64,000 nucleotides of DNA. Origin: Chryseobacterium gleum. Its GTDB lineage: Bacteria > Bacteroidota > Bacteroidia > Flavobacteriales_D > Sanyastnellaceae. Below are positions 41,901 through 51,106 of this stretch, piece after piece. The stretch is from positions 95,813 through 159,812 of the forward strand of contig CAMCVP010000004.1 of the NCBI GenBank assembly GCA_945881835.1, written 5' to 3'. Each line of letters opens with the position of its first letter. Positions within the stretch are counted from its first letter, which is position 1. A program made the position numbers and the translations under genes. The notes beneath the pieces were generated by a model. The model ran no database searches. It saw nothing but the letters and a program-made list of their open reading frames with translations, and had not been told where the DNA came from.

Positions 41901-42051
41901 CCGCATTGGTAAACGTAATGGCCAGGATGTGGCTATAAGCGTATGGCTCTTCGCTTTTTAAACTTAAAAAAAGGAAGTGTCTCACCAAGGCGTAGGTCTT
42001 GCCGCTGCCTGCAGAACTTTTTAATACAAGAAAGGGTTCTTTTTCCATCAA
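38926..42051 (-). CDS. UvrD/RecB-family helicase-nuclease (AddA/RecB-like)
   Basis: 1041 aa; Walker A KSSAGSGKTYALVRHFL, LIDEFQDTSEMQW, TIHKSKGLQFPVV, C-terminal nuclease VEVYDFKTG. Confidence 0.92.
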   Translation of the reverse strand: MMEKEPFLVLKSSAGSGKTYALVRHFLFLSLKSEEPYAYSHILAITFTNAAASEMKERVMERLHEFTFTKALEGKNELFNDIRKELDVSPMILQERARKTLSHMLHNYSRLSISTIDSFTHRIVRAFAKDLQIHPDFSIEMDTDKFLEQCVDACLDEVGQDAELTTYLENYVLSNFEEEEDWNVRKGMISISKQLVKEDARNILQLFENLHISDYEKIKKAYQARLNALTEELFDRIDRVFDRIETSNLSSKDFFNGGNGTLTFLKKIRKGVFETPGVYFHKVLEKGWGKPKQTQVEALNPQLIETGNFVLAWLEGDNKHEFNRINKILPRIFTTGLLSKLNEVSKRIKAEDNLLLISDFHAIVSAVVQESTAPFIYERAGERYQHILIDEFQDTSEMQWKNFLPLFENAIAQGKFNLVVGDGKQSIYRWRNGNVEQFVRLPKLYEGAQESMQHLVDDAYQEEVLNTNRRSGKAIIEFNNTLFGALKEKLGPLQDVYDQHEQACSKDHPGYVEVQTIVLDKKDSSDLHMLEGIVNAIRECREDGYEWGDIAILTRKGKAESTKISEFILQQTDKIPLTTEDSFLVQNSNEVQLLMACINFFGKETENFYRFNLIRRICDVFPDQFNYSAVISTYVEQLEKGKLKFKVNEFLDENYPGLRNIVKDNAHPFECIQELIRYFQLQFDVYLEFFENQLLQLSHRNGMGFSEMTDWWNDNKGKLYIQSGEQQNAVRILTIHKSKGLQFPVVIFPKFDTKHPNQTLWVQAPAVHPGFTKGLINFTPSKAPKPDNPEEILTENNKILLDDMNLLYVALTRPEDRLYFLTESKPSTTNSALNTYMYEYFKTNHGDLNKFHFGEKVKHVKEVKEEVKAIALLDGTRLNAVQPDFRMRETKRKDLEGKEALIMGNHLHACLSTMNQFITWQESLSNYIFEHTELQQSEKEVLRQQVEETIGRDSFQQIFKTADEVLTEHDIQINTREVARPDRIHLGETYVEVYDFKTGAEMDKHFQQVKNYMSALKSATNKTVRGYLAYTKTGTLKEVVL

Positions 42052-42118
42052 TAGAAAGTCAAATGTTCGAATTGAATGTTATCTTTAATTCGTGAAGTGA
42101 AAGTAAATCCATGTAGCA

Positions 42119-42877
42119 ATGAAAATGAAAATTGTGAATAATTATTTCTTCGTCGTTCTACTGAGTGCATTCTTCATAGCCTGCGGCGAAGAAAGTCCAC
42201 AAGCTCCAAAGCCGAAGGTGCATCTGAAATTTATTCCAACGTACCACGGTGAGCCACTTTCCGTTGATTCGGTTTATACCAATTCATTTGGGCAGCAGCT
42301 TCGCGTTGAGAATATTCAGTTTTATTTATCGAATATTTATGCGCACAACGGTTCTGATTCAACCTTGTTGAAACAAGCTTTTTTGTTTACCCTTCTTCAA
42401 CCGAGAACGCTTTCGTTGGATGTTTTACCACAAACGTTTTCTTCCCTTTCTTTCGGTGTAGGAGTACCAGCGAATCTGAACAAGAATGTTGATCCTTCGC
42501 AATATGCAAATTCGAATCCATTGAGTGTGCAAGGGTCCAATGGAATGTTTTGGTATTGGAACACCGGCTATATTTTCGTGAAGGTGGAAGGAAGGTATGA
42601 GCTGACAGGCTTGCCGAATGCGCCTTTGATAGATTCGTATTCGTTCCACATGGGCGATGATCCGTTGTACCGTGTGCTTCATTTCAATACAGGAAGTGTG
42701 AGTTTGGCGGAAGGTGATGCGCGCACATTCAACATTGAAGTGGCCGTTGACAGCGTGTTCAATAGACCTGCAGATCCGATTGATTTGTCTATTGACAACC
42801 TTACGCACACCACTTCGAATTTTCCTTTGGCAGAGCGCATGACGAATAATTTTGTTACAGCGTTTCACCTTCAATGA
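42119..42877 (+). CDS. MbnP-family (copper-binding-like) lipoprotein
   Basis: Lipobox FIACGEE; VENIQFYLSNI, NGMFWYWNTGYIFVKVEGRY; directly upstream of a di-heme peroxidase. Confidence 0.78.
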   Translation: MKMKIVNNYFFVVLLSAFFIACGEESPQAPKPKVHLKFIPTYHGEPLSVDSVYTNSFGQQLRVENIQFYLSNIYAHNGSDSTLLKQAFLFTLLQPRTLSLDVLPQTFSSLSFGVGVPANLNKNVDPSQYANSNPLSVQGSNGMFWYWNTGYIFVKVEGRYELTGLPNAPLIDSYSFHMGDDPLYRVLHFNTGSVSLAEGDARTFNIEVAVDSVFNRPADPIDLSIDNLTHTTSNFPLAERMTNNFVTAFHLQ

Positions 42878-43881
42878 GAAAAGTAGTTTCTTTTTTTTTT
42901 ATAGTTGGAATTCTTGCTGGCTGCGCCAGTGAAGGCTTGCAGGACCGTTCCATATCATTCAAACAACCGCATTATTTCCCTGCAATAATTTTTCCGGAAG
43001 GAAATGAGCCAACCCTTCTTCGATTCGAATTGGGAAAAAAATTGTTTTATGAAGTGAAATTATCGAAGAATGAAGACCAGTCGTGTGCTTCTTGCCACCG
43101 CTTACCTGCGGCATTTACAGATGGAAGAACGGTTTCTTCCTTCCACGAAAATGAATTCGCGCGTAACGCCCCAACCCTAGCAAATTTAGCATGGTCGCCA
43201 TACTTCATGTCGGAAGGCGGAGTGCCAACCTTGGAGTTGCAAGCATTAGGACCCATTCATGAAAAGCATGAATTGTCCTTGAGCTTGGAAGAGGTTGTTG
43301 GCCGATTGAAATCGAGAGAGAACTATTCGGCATTAGGCAAAGCGGCCTATGGACGGGAGTTGGACGCTTTCGTGATTACTCGGGCTTTGGCTTGTTTTCA
43401 GCGAGCGTTAATCAGTGGCGATTCGAAATTCGACCGTCATTATTTTTTGAAGTCGAACGATTATTCAGACGAGGAGCGCAAGGGAATGGAATTGTTTTTT
43501 TCTGAACGCACGCAATGCAGCAGTTGTCACGCACTTCCGTTTTTTACCGACTATCAGTTTTACAGTTTAGGACTGGAAGATTCCGATATTGGCTTGGAAC
43601 GAAAAACATATTTAGGAACTGACCGCGGGAAATTCAAAACGCCCACTTTGCGGAACATCGAATTAACATCGCCCTATATGCATAATGGTTCCATGAGTTC
43701 GCTTGAAGAAGTGGTTTCGTTTTACAACACTGGTGGAGGCACTCGTACAACAAAGGATTCAAGAGTGAAGCCATTGAATTTATCGAAGGAAGAAGAGCAT
43801 GCGTTGGTGGCATTTTTAAAGACGCTGACCGATTGGAATTTCGTTCAGAATGAGAAATTCTTGGTCGCTGACGAAGATTAG
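42874..43881 (+). CDS. Di-heme cytochrome c peroxidase / MbnH-MauG family
   Basis: 335 aa; heme motifs CASCH and CSSCH; KFKTPTLRNIELTSPYMHNGSMSSLEEVVSFYNTGG. Confidence 0.9.
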   Translation: MRKVVSFFFIVGILAGCASEGLQDRSISFKQPHYFPAIIFPEGNEPTLLRFELGKKLFYEVKLSKNEDQSCASCHRLPAAFTDGRTVSSFHENEFARNAPTLANLAWSPYFMSEGGVPTLELQALGPIHEKHELSLSLEEVVGRLKSRENYSALGKAAYGRELDAFVITRALACFQRALISGDSKFDRHYFLKSNDYSDEERKGMELFFSERTQCSSCHALPFFTDYQFYSLGLEDSDIGLERKTYLGTDRGKFKTPTLRNIELTSPYMHNGSMSSLEEVVSFYNTGGGTRTTKDSRVKPLNLSKEEEHALVAFLKTLTDWNFVQNEKFLVADED

Positions 43882-43926
43882 CGAATGAAATAAATTTGTT
43901 TGTTCTTTCTCGCGTATTTTTGAAGT

Positions 43927-45015
43927 ATGACGGCAAGGCGTTTCACTTTCTTTTTTCTGATTGCTTTGGCAAGTCTCTTATGGACATGCACGCATGAAGC
44001 GCCTGAAGGTCCGATGGCCACTCCATATAATTTGATAATTCCTCCGTTTTTTCCTCCCATGGATATTCCCGGAGATAATCCGTTAACGGTTGAAGGTGTG
44101 AATTTGGGACGGTATTTATTTTGGGAAAAGAAGTTGAGTGGCGATGACGCCATGTCTTGTGGAACGTGTCATTTACCTGAGCACGGATTTTCAGACCCTC
44201 GTCAATATTCAATTGGAATCAATGGTGAAGTGGGCACACGTCAAGCCATGCCTTTGGTGAACATGGGCTGGTCTCCAACTTATTTTTGGGATGGAAGAGC
44301 TGTTACGCTTGAAGAGCAAATTTATGAGCCCGTTGAAAACCCCATTGAAATGGCAGAAGATTGGGGTCATGCTGTTGAACAAATAGATGCAGACCCTTTA
44401 TACGATGCTCTTTTTTACAAAGCATATGGTTCAACTGAAGTCACAAAGGAAAAAATTGTTAAGGCCATTGCTTCATTTTTAAGAACCATGATTTCTTCGA
44501 ATTCGAAGTTCGATAAGCAGCGCATTGGGCAATATCAATTCACTCCGGAAGAGTTACACGGCTTCAATTTATTTCTCACCGAAGGTGGCAGCCCAGATGA
44601 AGTTCCTGGTGGAAGTTTCGGTGCCGACTGTTTCCATTGTCATGGATTCGGAAGTATGCAAATGACCGATTATTTGTTTCACAACAACGGGTTAGACGGG
44701 ACGTTCAGCGATTTGGGAAGAGGTTCAGTGACAGGAAGTGTTTACGATAATGGTAAATTCAAAACGCCGACTTTGCGCAATGTTGAATTGTCGGGACCTT
44801 ACATGCACGACGGAAGATTCACGACATTGGAGCAAGTAATAGATCACTACAACAGCGGCGGAACGCCGAGTGCTACCATTGATCCTTTTATGAAATTTAC
44901 AGTGGGTGGATTGCAGTTGAGTCCGCAATCGAAGTCGGATTTGATTTCGTTTTTGAAATGTTTAACCGACACCTCTTTTTTACAAAATCCTGCATTTTCT
45001 GATCCACATGAATGA
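43927..45015 (+). CDS. Di-heme cytochrome c peroxidase / MauG family
   Basis: 362 aa; CGTCH and CFHCH heme motifs; FKTPTLRNVELSGPYMHDGRFTTLEQVIDHYNSGG. Confidence 0.9.
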   Translation: MTARRFTFFFLIALASLLWTCTHEAPEGPMATPYNLIIPPFFPPMDIPGDNPLTVEGVNLGRYLFWEKKLSGDDAMSCGTCHLPEHGFSDPRQYSIGINGEVGTRQAMPLVNMGWSPTYFWDGRAVTLEEQIYEPVENPIEMAEDWGHAVEQIDADPLYDALFYKAYGSTEVTKEKIVKAIASFLRTMISSNSKFDKQRIGQYQFTPEELHGFNLFLTEGGSPDEVPGGSFGADCFHCHGFGSMQMTDYLFHNNGLDGTFSDLGRGSVTGSVYDNGKFKTPTLRNVELSGPYMHDGRFTTLEQVIDHYNSGGTPSATIDPFMKFTVGGLQLSPQSKSDLISFLKCLTDTSFLQNPAFSDPHE

Positions 45016-45496
45016 CAAGCAAAAACGATTTTTAGAAGAAGCGAGAAGAAATGTTAAGGAGAATAAAAAGCTCTTCAATCGTTTAGCGAAAAAGAAGAAA
45101 CTCGATGATGTTTTTCATGCGTTGCACAAGCAGGTTTTTGCCAAGACTGATTGTTTAACATGCGGAAATTGTTGCAGGACAACAAGTCCTATTTTTCGCG
45201 ATGTGGATATTGAGCGTATTTCAAAGCATGTGGGAATGCGCGTTGCAGAGTTCACTGATAAGTACTTGCATTTAGATGAAGAACGCGACTGGGTGCTGAA
45301 CTCAAGTCCATGTGCGTTTTTGAATTTGGAAGACAACAAGTGTAACATCTACGATTTCCGTCCGAAGGCTTGCCGCGAATACCCGCATACAGACCGAAAA
45401 AACATGACTCAAATCATGAATCTGACTTTTCGCAATACCCTTGTTTGTCCTGCGGTAGCAGAGATGGCACAGACGCTTAAACTTACCGAAGGGTAA
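45008..45496 (+). CDS. YkgJ family cysteine-cluster (Zn/Fe-chelating) protein
   Basis: 162 aa; CLTCGNCCRTTSPIF...CAFLNLEDNKCNIYDFRPKACREYP. Confidence 0.9.
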   Translation: MNDKQKRFLEEARRNVKENKKLFNRLAKKKKLDDVFHALHKQVFAKTDCLTCGNCCRTTSPIFRDVDIERISKHVGMRVAEFTDKYLHLDEERDWVLNSSPCAFLNLEDNKCNIYDFRPKACREYPHTDRKNMTQIMNLTFRNTLVCPAVAEMAQTLKLTEG

Positions 45497-45589
45497 TTGT
45501 CGAAAACTTCGAAAGGGTGGTGAATTTCTTGTTGAAAAAACTTTTCTCTTTGTGTGAACCTTTTATAATTCAGTTCGTAGAAATCAAAC

Positions 45590-48500
45590 ATGAGAAGATC
45601 GCTGCTCGTCATTTTTTTTCTTTCTTCAATCTTAACAATCAATGCTCAATGTCCGAGTGTTTTTGATCAGGAGGGAAATGTTGTTACAACGCCTTATTGG
45701 ATAAGCTGTTCAGGAGGTGATTTCAATTTGAATGTATTTCCTTCGGGCACATGGGATGATTTTGTAATTGATTGGGGCGATGGTTCACCCACCACAACGG
45801 GCGGCACTTGGCAGAGTCCGACGCCCATGCAACATCTCTATACAGCTGCAATAGATACGTTTGTTGTTACCATATCTGAACCATCGACAGGATGTTCAGT
45901 TGAAGGTGTGGTGGTTATGGAGATGGCTACGAATGCCTCAATACAGATACCTATTAACGGGTTCACGCAAGCTTGCGCACCTCAGAACATGATATTCCTA
46001 AATTCATCGACGAATGTTTCGGAAACCACAATGTTCACATGGAATTTTGGTGATGAATCGCCTTTGGAATCATACAGTTCAACCAATTTGAATGAAATTG
46101 TTAATCACGTCTATGGGAATGTGGGGATTTTAGATTGCGAAATTTTAGTGTCTTTGACCGCCCAGAATTATTGCAATATTGTTCAAGGTGGACCTTCAGT
46201 AGCCACCTTTTTTCCTATTAATATTTGGGCTTTGGATGCTGCGCAAATTACTCCGTCTGCAACTACACAATGTTTTCCAGAGACTGAATTTACCTTCACG
46301 AACACGACCATTAGAAATTGCTACAACAACGGGAATGTCTTTCAACGACAAGAAAAATGGGACTTCGGGAATTATTGGGGAACGGGAGACAGTGTTACTA
46401 ATTGGCAACCTTGGCCGCCTACTTTTCCCCAGACCATTTCGTTCCCTGGGGTAGGTGATTACACTGTTACGCTTTACGACAGCAGTTATTGCGGCATAGC
46501 TTCTCAGTCAATCACAGTTCATGTGATTAATCCGCCAAACGCGAATTTCACGGCTTCAGCGGATACCGTTTGTGTAGGCGAGCAAGTTGTTTTTACTCAG
46601 TTGGCTACTGCACCGGGTCAAGCATATCGTTGGAATTTCGGAATAAACAATTCGTGGGTAAATGTTGGAAATGGAAATGCTACCTACTCCTACAATACAG
46701 CAGGAACTTATGTTGTGCGAAATAGGATATACTTTCCTGGACAAGATGCTTCATGTGCCGACACCGCCTCGGTTACTGTTGTTGTATTGCCCGCACCCAC
46801 GATTAATATTACTGCCAACGATTTTTCGAATTGTGACAGTTTAACTGTGAATTTCAATAGCATTACCGTGGGCGCAATAACGTGGGAGTGGAATTTTGGC
46901 ACATTGGGTACTTATACTGGCCCAGATCCGTCGCCTCTTTTTTACGGTACTCCAGGAAATTTTAATGTCAGTCTAACATCAACAGGTGTCAACGGATGTT
47001 CCGCCACCGATACTGACGTAGTGAACGTCTATGTGACTCCAACACCAAGTTTTACGGTGAGTAGTCCATGTGCGAACTCCTCAGCCATTTTTACAAATAC
47101 CACGTCAACGGCTCCCGGCAACCCGATAACTCAAACCCAATGGACATTTGGTGATGGCGGAACGTCCTCTCAAACCACACCATCGCATATCTATACATCG
47201 GAGGGTTCTTTTACAATTGGCTTGAGTGTTTCAACACCATATTGTTCTGCGAACACTCTTGGAGCGATTACAGTTCATCCGAATCCAACGGCCTCATTTA
47301 CGCAAGATATTGTTTCGGGTTGTCAGCCCTTGCAAGTGACGTTTACCAATGCTTCCCAAGGTGCAACGTCTTATTCCTGGAACTTCAACGACGGACCTCT
47401 TTCAACCAATACAAACGAGACGCACGTTTTTGGAAATAATACCATCTACAATTTGCCTTACAACGTTGTGCTTACCGCTATCAATGAATTCGGTTGCACA
47501 AATACCAGTTCAAGCATAGTGACTGTTTTGGGCGGCGCTGTTGCAAATTTCGAAATAGGCAATAATGAATTGGGCTGTTCATCGGCTCCTGTTGAGTTTA
47601 ACAATTTATCTTTGGGAGCAATTTCATACGATTGGTCATTTGGAGATGGATCAATTTCCAGTGCTGAAAATCCGAGTCATGCCTACAACAATAACAGCGG
47701 GTTTTTGTGGTGGTATGACGTGACGTTAATTGCTTATTCTAGCGGCGGATGTTTAGACACGGCTACGTTGGCGCTTCCCATTTATCCGATACTCGATATT
47801 CAACTGCCATTTGCATCATTAGCGGGGTGCTCGCCGTATAGCGCGCAAATGCCTGCCATTAGCGGTATTCAGGGTTTTTCTTGGAACTTCGGAGATGGAT
47901 TTACTTCAACGCTTATTTCTCCTGTACATACGTACAACAATCTTTCGAATGCACCTCAATCGTATACCGTATCACTTGTTGGCGAATCTGCCTTCGGCTG
48001 TTTGGACAGTGTGTCATTTCCGGTTACGATATACCAGCAGCCACAAGCTTCTTTCACACAAACAGACGATGATGGATGCGCACCGATTACTGTTGGATTC
48101 ACGAACACTTCACTGAATGCATCTTCCTTTGTTTGGAATTACGGTGATGGCAGTAGTTCAATCGGATTGAATGGATCGCATTTGTATACCAACACCACGG
48201 GCGTTCCGAATACGTGGAATGTGAGTTTAATTGCGACTTCGCTCGGTGGCTGTGCCGATACCGTTTCCAATGATGTTATAATATATCCACCGCTGATCTT
48301 CCCTTTGTTTAATCCAACGGTATCTGGATGTTCTCCTTTCACGTTTGAAGCACCATTTTTTCCGAGTGTGGCAAATTATGCATGGAGCTTTGGAAACGGT
48401 GATGTGTCAAGTGCCGCCACGCCTTCATACACCTATGAGAACCTTTCAGGATTAACTACGAATTACACCGTTCATTTAGTGGGAACTTCCATATTCGGTT

Positions 48501-51106
48501 GCACCGATGCCGAAACCTATTTCGTTCATGTTTATCCGGAAGTGAATGCCTCATTCACTTATTCTGATATTTCTGGATGCGCTCCGCTTGAAGTTAATTT
48601 TCAAAACACTTCGTTGAACGGAAATCAATTTGAATGGTCTTTCGGCGATTTAGGAACCGCTAACTCACCGAACGCATCGCATACATTCAATAACATCAAC
48701 GGTTTATTGAATACTTTTGAAACTACATTAACGGTGACTTCTCCCGAGGGTTGTTCAGACAGTGCAAGTGTAGCCGTACAGGTTAGCCCTTTATTGGATT
48801 TGCAATGGTCAATGCCTGTCGTGGAAGGCTGTTCGCCATTCACTTTGCAAACCCCAAATATGCCTGGTGGCGAGACTTATATTTGGAATTTTGGCGACGG
48901 ATCTACTTCAACCAACACATCGCCAACTCACGTTTATGTGAACAATACATTGAGCCCAATTCAGTATACCGTAACCTGTTATTCTGAAAATTCATTCGGA
49001 TGTTCAGATAGCATTTCTTTCGAGGTAACGGTTAACCCCACGGCAATTGCAAATGTTTCAACCCAGCAATACAGCGGTTGCTCTCCGTTGAATGTAACCT
49101 TCGAGAATAACTCGCAATTTGCCTTAAGCTACAATTGGAATTATGGGAATGGACAAACTAGCACGACGGGAGCCCAAACGCATGATTTCCTTTATGTGAA
49201 TACGACTGCGCAACCAGTCTCTTATTCTGCCGTTCTTCAAGCCAATCAAATAAGTTCGTGTTCAGATTTGGATACCGTAATTGTTACCGTATACCCATCT
49301 ATTAATGCAAGTTTTACGTGGACAGGCGGGGCATGCGAGAATTTGCAAGCTCAGTTTAATAATACCTCAACGGTAGGAACTTCAGCCGAATGGACGTTCG
49401 GTGATGGGTTTTATTCGAATGCCTTCAATCCATTTCATTTGTATACGAATAACGGGTTGCAAGATTTGAATTACAACGTTTCATTGGTTTCGACCAGTGC
49501 ATTCGGTTGCACAGACACCGTTATTAACCCGTTAACAGTTTTGTATTCCCCAACGGCGAGTGCAGCTATTGACACTGTATACGGATGTTACCCTTTGAAT
49601 GTGGATTTTATCAATTCATCCGTAGGCGCGAACTCTTATTCGTGGCAGTATGGCGATGCATTGAATTCAACCACTTCTGAAGCGCAGCACACGCATACGT
49701 ATTTCAACTTGTCGGAGCAGTCTCAGGCCTATCAAATTACGTTAACGGTTGAAGCCCCGAATGGATGCACAGATGTTTGGACGGATCAAGTAACTGTACT
49801 TCCGCAAGTGGTGGCCGATGCCGATGTAATTGTTTCTGGATGTAATCCTGTTGAAGTTGTTTTCGATAACCAAAGCACGGGTGCAACTTCTTATTTCTGG
49901 AATCTAGGAAACGGAGACACGAGCACGAGTTTTAATGAGCAGGGAACGTTTTACAATCCGTATCCGGTAGACACCACGTTCGTTGTGAGTTTGACAGCGA
50001 CGAATGTTTATGGTTGTGAAGTGACAACGGATTTGTGGGTAATTGTTCATCCGTTTCCAACTGCAGCATTCACCGTAACACCCTTGGTTCAAACATGGCC
50101 TAACAATACCGTGAATCTTCAAGAAAACTCCATCGGAACAAATCTAGGATATCATTGGACTTTGGAAGATGGTACTGAATATTATGTTCCAAATCTTGGA
50201 GACCATTCATTTCCAACTTGGGGAACGTATAATATTGAGTTGATTGTGAATGAAGGCTTGTGCACCGATACCACAGCGCAAAGCATTACCATTATTCCTC
50301 CAGCTCCCATTGCTTTGTTTGAAGGAAATGCCGAGGGTTGTGTCCCTTTAACCGTAACCTTGAACAATCTTTCGCAATACGCCGATACCTATGAATGGTA
50401 CTTCAGTGACGGTGGATATACCACTTCAGACAGTCCTGTTTATACGTTTTATCAGGCCGGTGTTTTCGGAGCCACCCTGGTGGTGCACGGTTTCGATGGA
50501 ACAAACGATACGTTGGAACTTTCAAACCTATTCATTGCACACGCCAAAGCAGTTGCTTCCTTTACAGTGAATCCGCATCAAGTAGTTATTCCCGATCAGG
50601 CAATCCTATGTCAGAATGCAAGCGACAACGCCACTGTCTTCGAATGGTCATTCGGTGACGGTTTTGTAAGTAATGAGGTGAGTCCTAAACACTTTTACGA
50701 TATTGAGGGAGTATTCAGTATTCAGTTGATTGCGAACAACGAATTCAATTGTCCAGATACATTAATGCTTGAAGACGTTGTCTTTGCATACGGAGATGGG
50801 TATTTGGAATATCCGAATGCTTTCACACCCAATTCAAACGGCCCGAGCGATGGCTATTACGATGAGTACGGATATACCAACGACATCTTCTGCCCACTTC
50901 ATAAGGGAGTAGTTCTCTACGAACTTCAAATCTTCAATAAATGGGGAGAGCAAATTTTCGAGACCACCGATATCCATCGTGGATGGGACGGTTATTATCG
51001 AGGAGAATTGAGTAAGGAAGATGTCTATGCTTGGAAGGCATCGGTAACGTTTTCGAATGGAACCAGTAAAATCTTGACAGGAGACTTAACACTTTTAGCA
51101 CGATGA
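45590..51106 (+). CDS. PKD-repeat secreted protein with gliding-motility-associated (type B) T9SS C-terminal domain
   Basis: 1838 aa; about 20 PKD-like motifs (WxFGDG and degenerate forms); C-terminal YPNAFTPNSNGPSDGYYDEYGY...LQIFNKWGEQIFETTDIHRGWDG. Confidence 0.93.
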   Translation: MRRSLLVIFFLSSILTINAQCPSVFDQEGNVVTTPYWISCSGGDFNLNVFPSGTWDDFVIDWGDGSPTTTGGTWQSPTPMQHLYTAAIDTFVVTISEPSTGCSVEGVVVMEMATNASIQIPINGFTQACAPQNMIFLNSSTNVSETTMFTWNFGDESPLESYSSTNLNEIVNHVYGNVGILDCEILVSLTAQNYCNIVQGGPSVATFFPINIWALDAAQITPSATTQCFPETEFTFTNTTIRNCYNNGNVFQRQEKWDFGNYWGTGDSVTNWQPWPPTFPQTISFPGVGDYTVTLYDSSYCGIASQSITVHVINPPNANFTASADTVCVGEQVVFTQLATAPGQAYRWNFGINNSWVNVGNGNATYSYNTAGTYVVRNRIYFPGQDASCADTASVTVVVLPAPTINITANDFSNCDSLTVNFNSITVGAITWEWNFGTLGTYTGPDPSPLFYGTPGNFNVSLTSTGVNGCSATDTDVVNVYVTPTPSFTVSSPCANSSAIFTNTTSTAPGNPITQTQWTFGDGGTSSQTTPSHIYTSEGSFTIGLSVSTPYCSANTLGAITVHPNPTASFTQDIVSGCQPLQVTFTNASQGATSYSWNFNDGPLSTNTNETHVFGNNTIYNLPYNVVLTAINEFGCTNTSSSIVTVLGGAVANFEIGNNELGCSSAPVEFNNLSLGAISYDWSFGDGSISSAENPSHAYNNNSGFLWWYDVTLIAYSSGGCLDTATLALPIYPILDIQLPFASLAGCSPYSAQMPAISGIQGFSWNFGDGFTSTLISPVHTYNNLSNAPQSYTVSLVGESAFGCLDSVSFPVTIYQQPQASFTQTDDDGCAPITVGFTNTSLNASSFVWNYGDGSSSIGLNGSHLYTNTTGVPNTWNVSLIATSLGGCADTVSNDVIIYPPLIFPLFNPTVSGCSPFTFEAPFFPSVANYAWSFGNGDVSSAATPSYTYENLSGLTTNYTVHLVGTSIFGCTDAETYFVHVYPEVNASFTYSDISGCAPLEVNFQNTSLNGNQFEWSFGDLGTANSPNASHTFNNINGLLNTFETTLTVTSPEGCSDSASVAVQVSPLLDLQWSMPVVEGCSPFTLQTPNMPGGETYIWNFGDGSTSTNTSPTHVYVNNTLSPIQYTVTCYSENSFGCSDSISFEVTVNPTAIANVSTQQYSGCSPLNVTFENNSQFALSYNWNYGNGQTSTTGAQTHDFLYVNTTAQPVSYSAVLQANQISSCSDLDTVIVTVYPSINASFTWTGGACENLQAQFNNTSTVGTSAEWTFGDGFYSNAFNPFHLYTNNGLQDLNYNVSLVSTSAFGCTDTVINPLTVLYSPTASAAIDTVYGCYPLNVDFINSSVGANSYSWQYGDALNSTTSEAQHTHTYFNLSEQSQAYQITLTVEAPNGCTDVWTDQVTVLPQVVADADVIVSGCNPVEVVFDNQSTGATSYFWNLGNGDTSTSFNEQGTFYNPYPVDTTFVVSLTATNVYGCEVTTDLWVIVHPFPTAAFTVTPLVQTWPNNTVNLQENSIGTNLGYHWTLEDGTEYYVPNLGDHSFPTWGTYNIELIVNEGLCTDTTAQSITIIPPAPIALFEGNAEGCVPLTVTLNNLSQYADTYEWYFSDGGYTTSDSPVYTFYQAGVFGATLVVHGFDGTNDTLELSNLFIAHAKAVASFTVNPHQVVIPDQAILCQNASDNATVFEWSFGDGFVSNEVSPKHFYDIEGVFSIQLIANNEFNCPDTLMLEDVVFAYGDGYLEYPNAFTPNSNGPSDGYYDEYGYTNDIFCPLHKGVVLYELQIFNKWGEQIFETTDIHRGWDGYYRGELSKEDVYAWKASVTFSNGTSKILTGDLTLLAR
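47785..49290 (+). repeat. Three tandem two-PKD supra-repeats, about 500 bp each
   Basis: Alternating GCSPF/Y...P and GCAPL..FxNTS modules recur at about 47.82, 48.33 and 48.83 kb. Confidence 0.6.

Noticed and set aside
42425-42874. 149-aa minus-strand ORF
   Set aside because: Antisense to the MbnP-like gene; Arg/Ile/His-rich shadow composition.
45590-51106. Phage tail or adhesin misassembly as an explanation for the giant repeat ORF
   Set aside because: Continuous reading frame with regular PKD modules, signal peptide and T9SS type B C-terminus.
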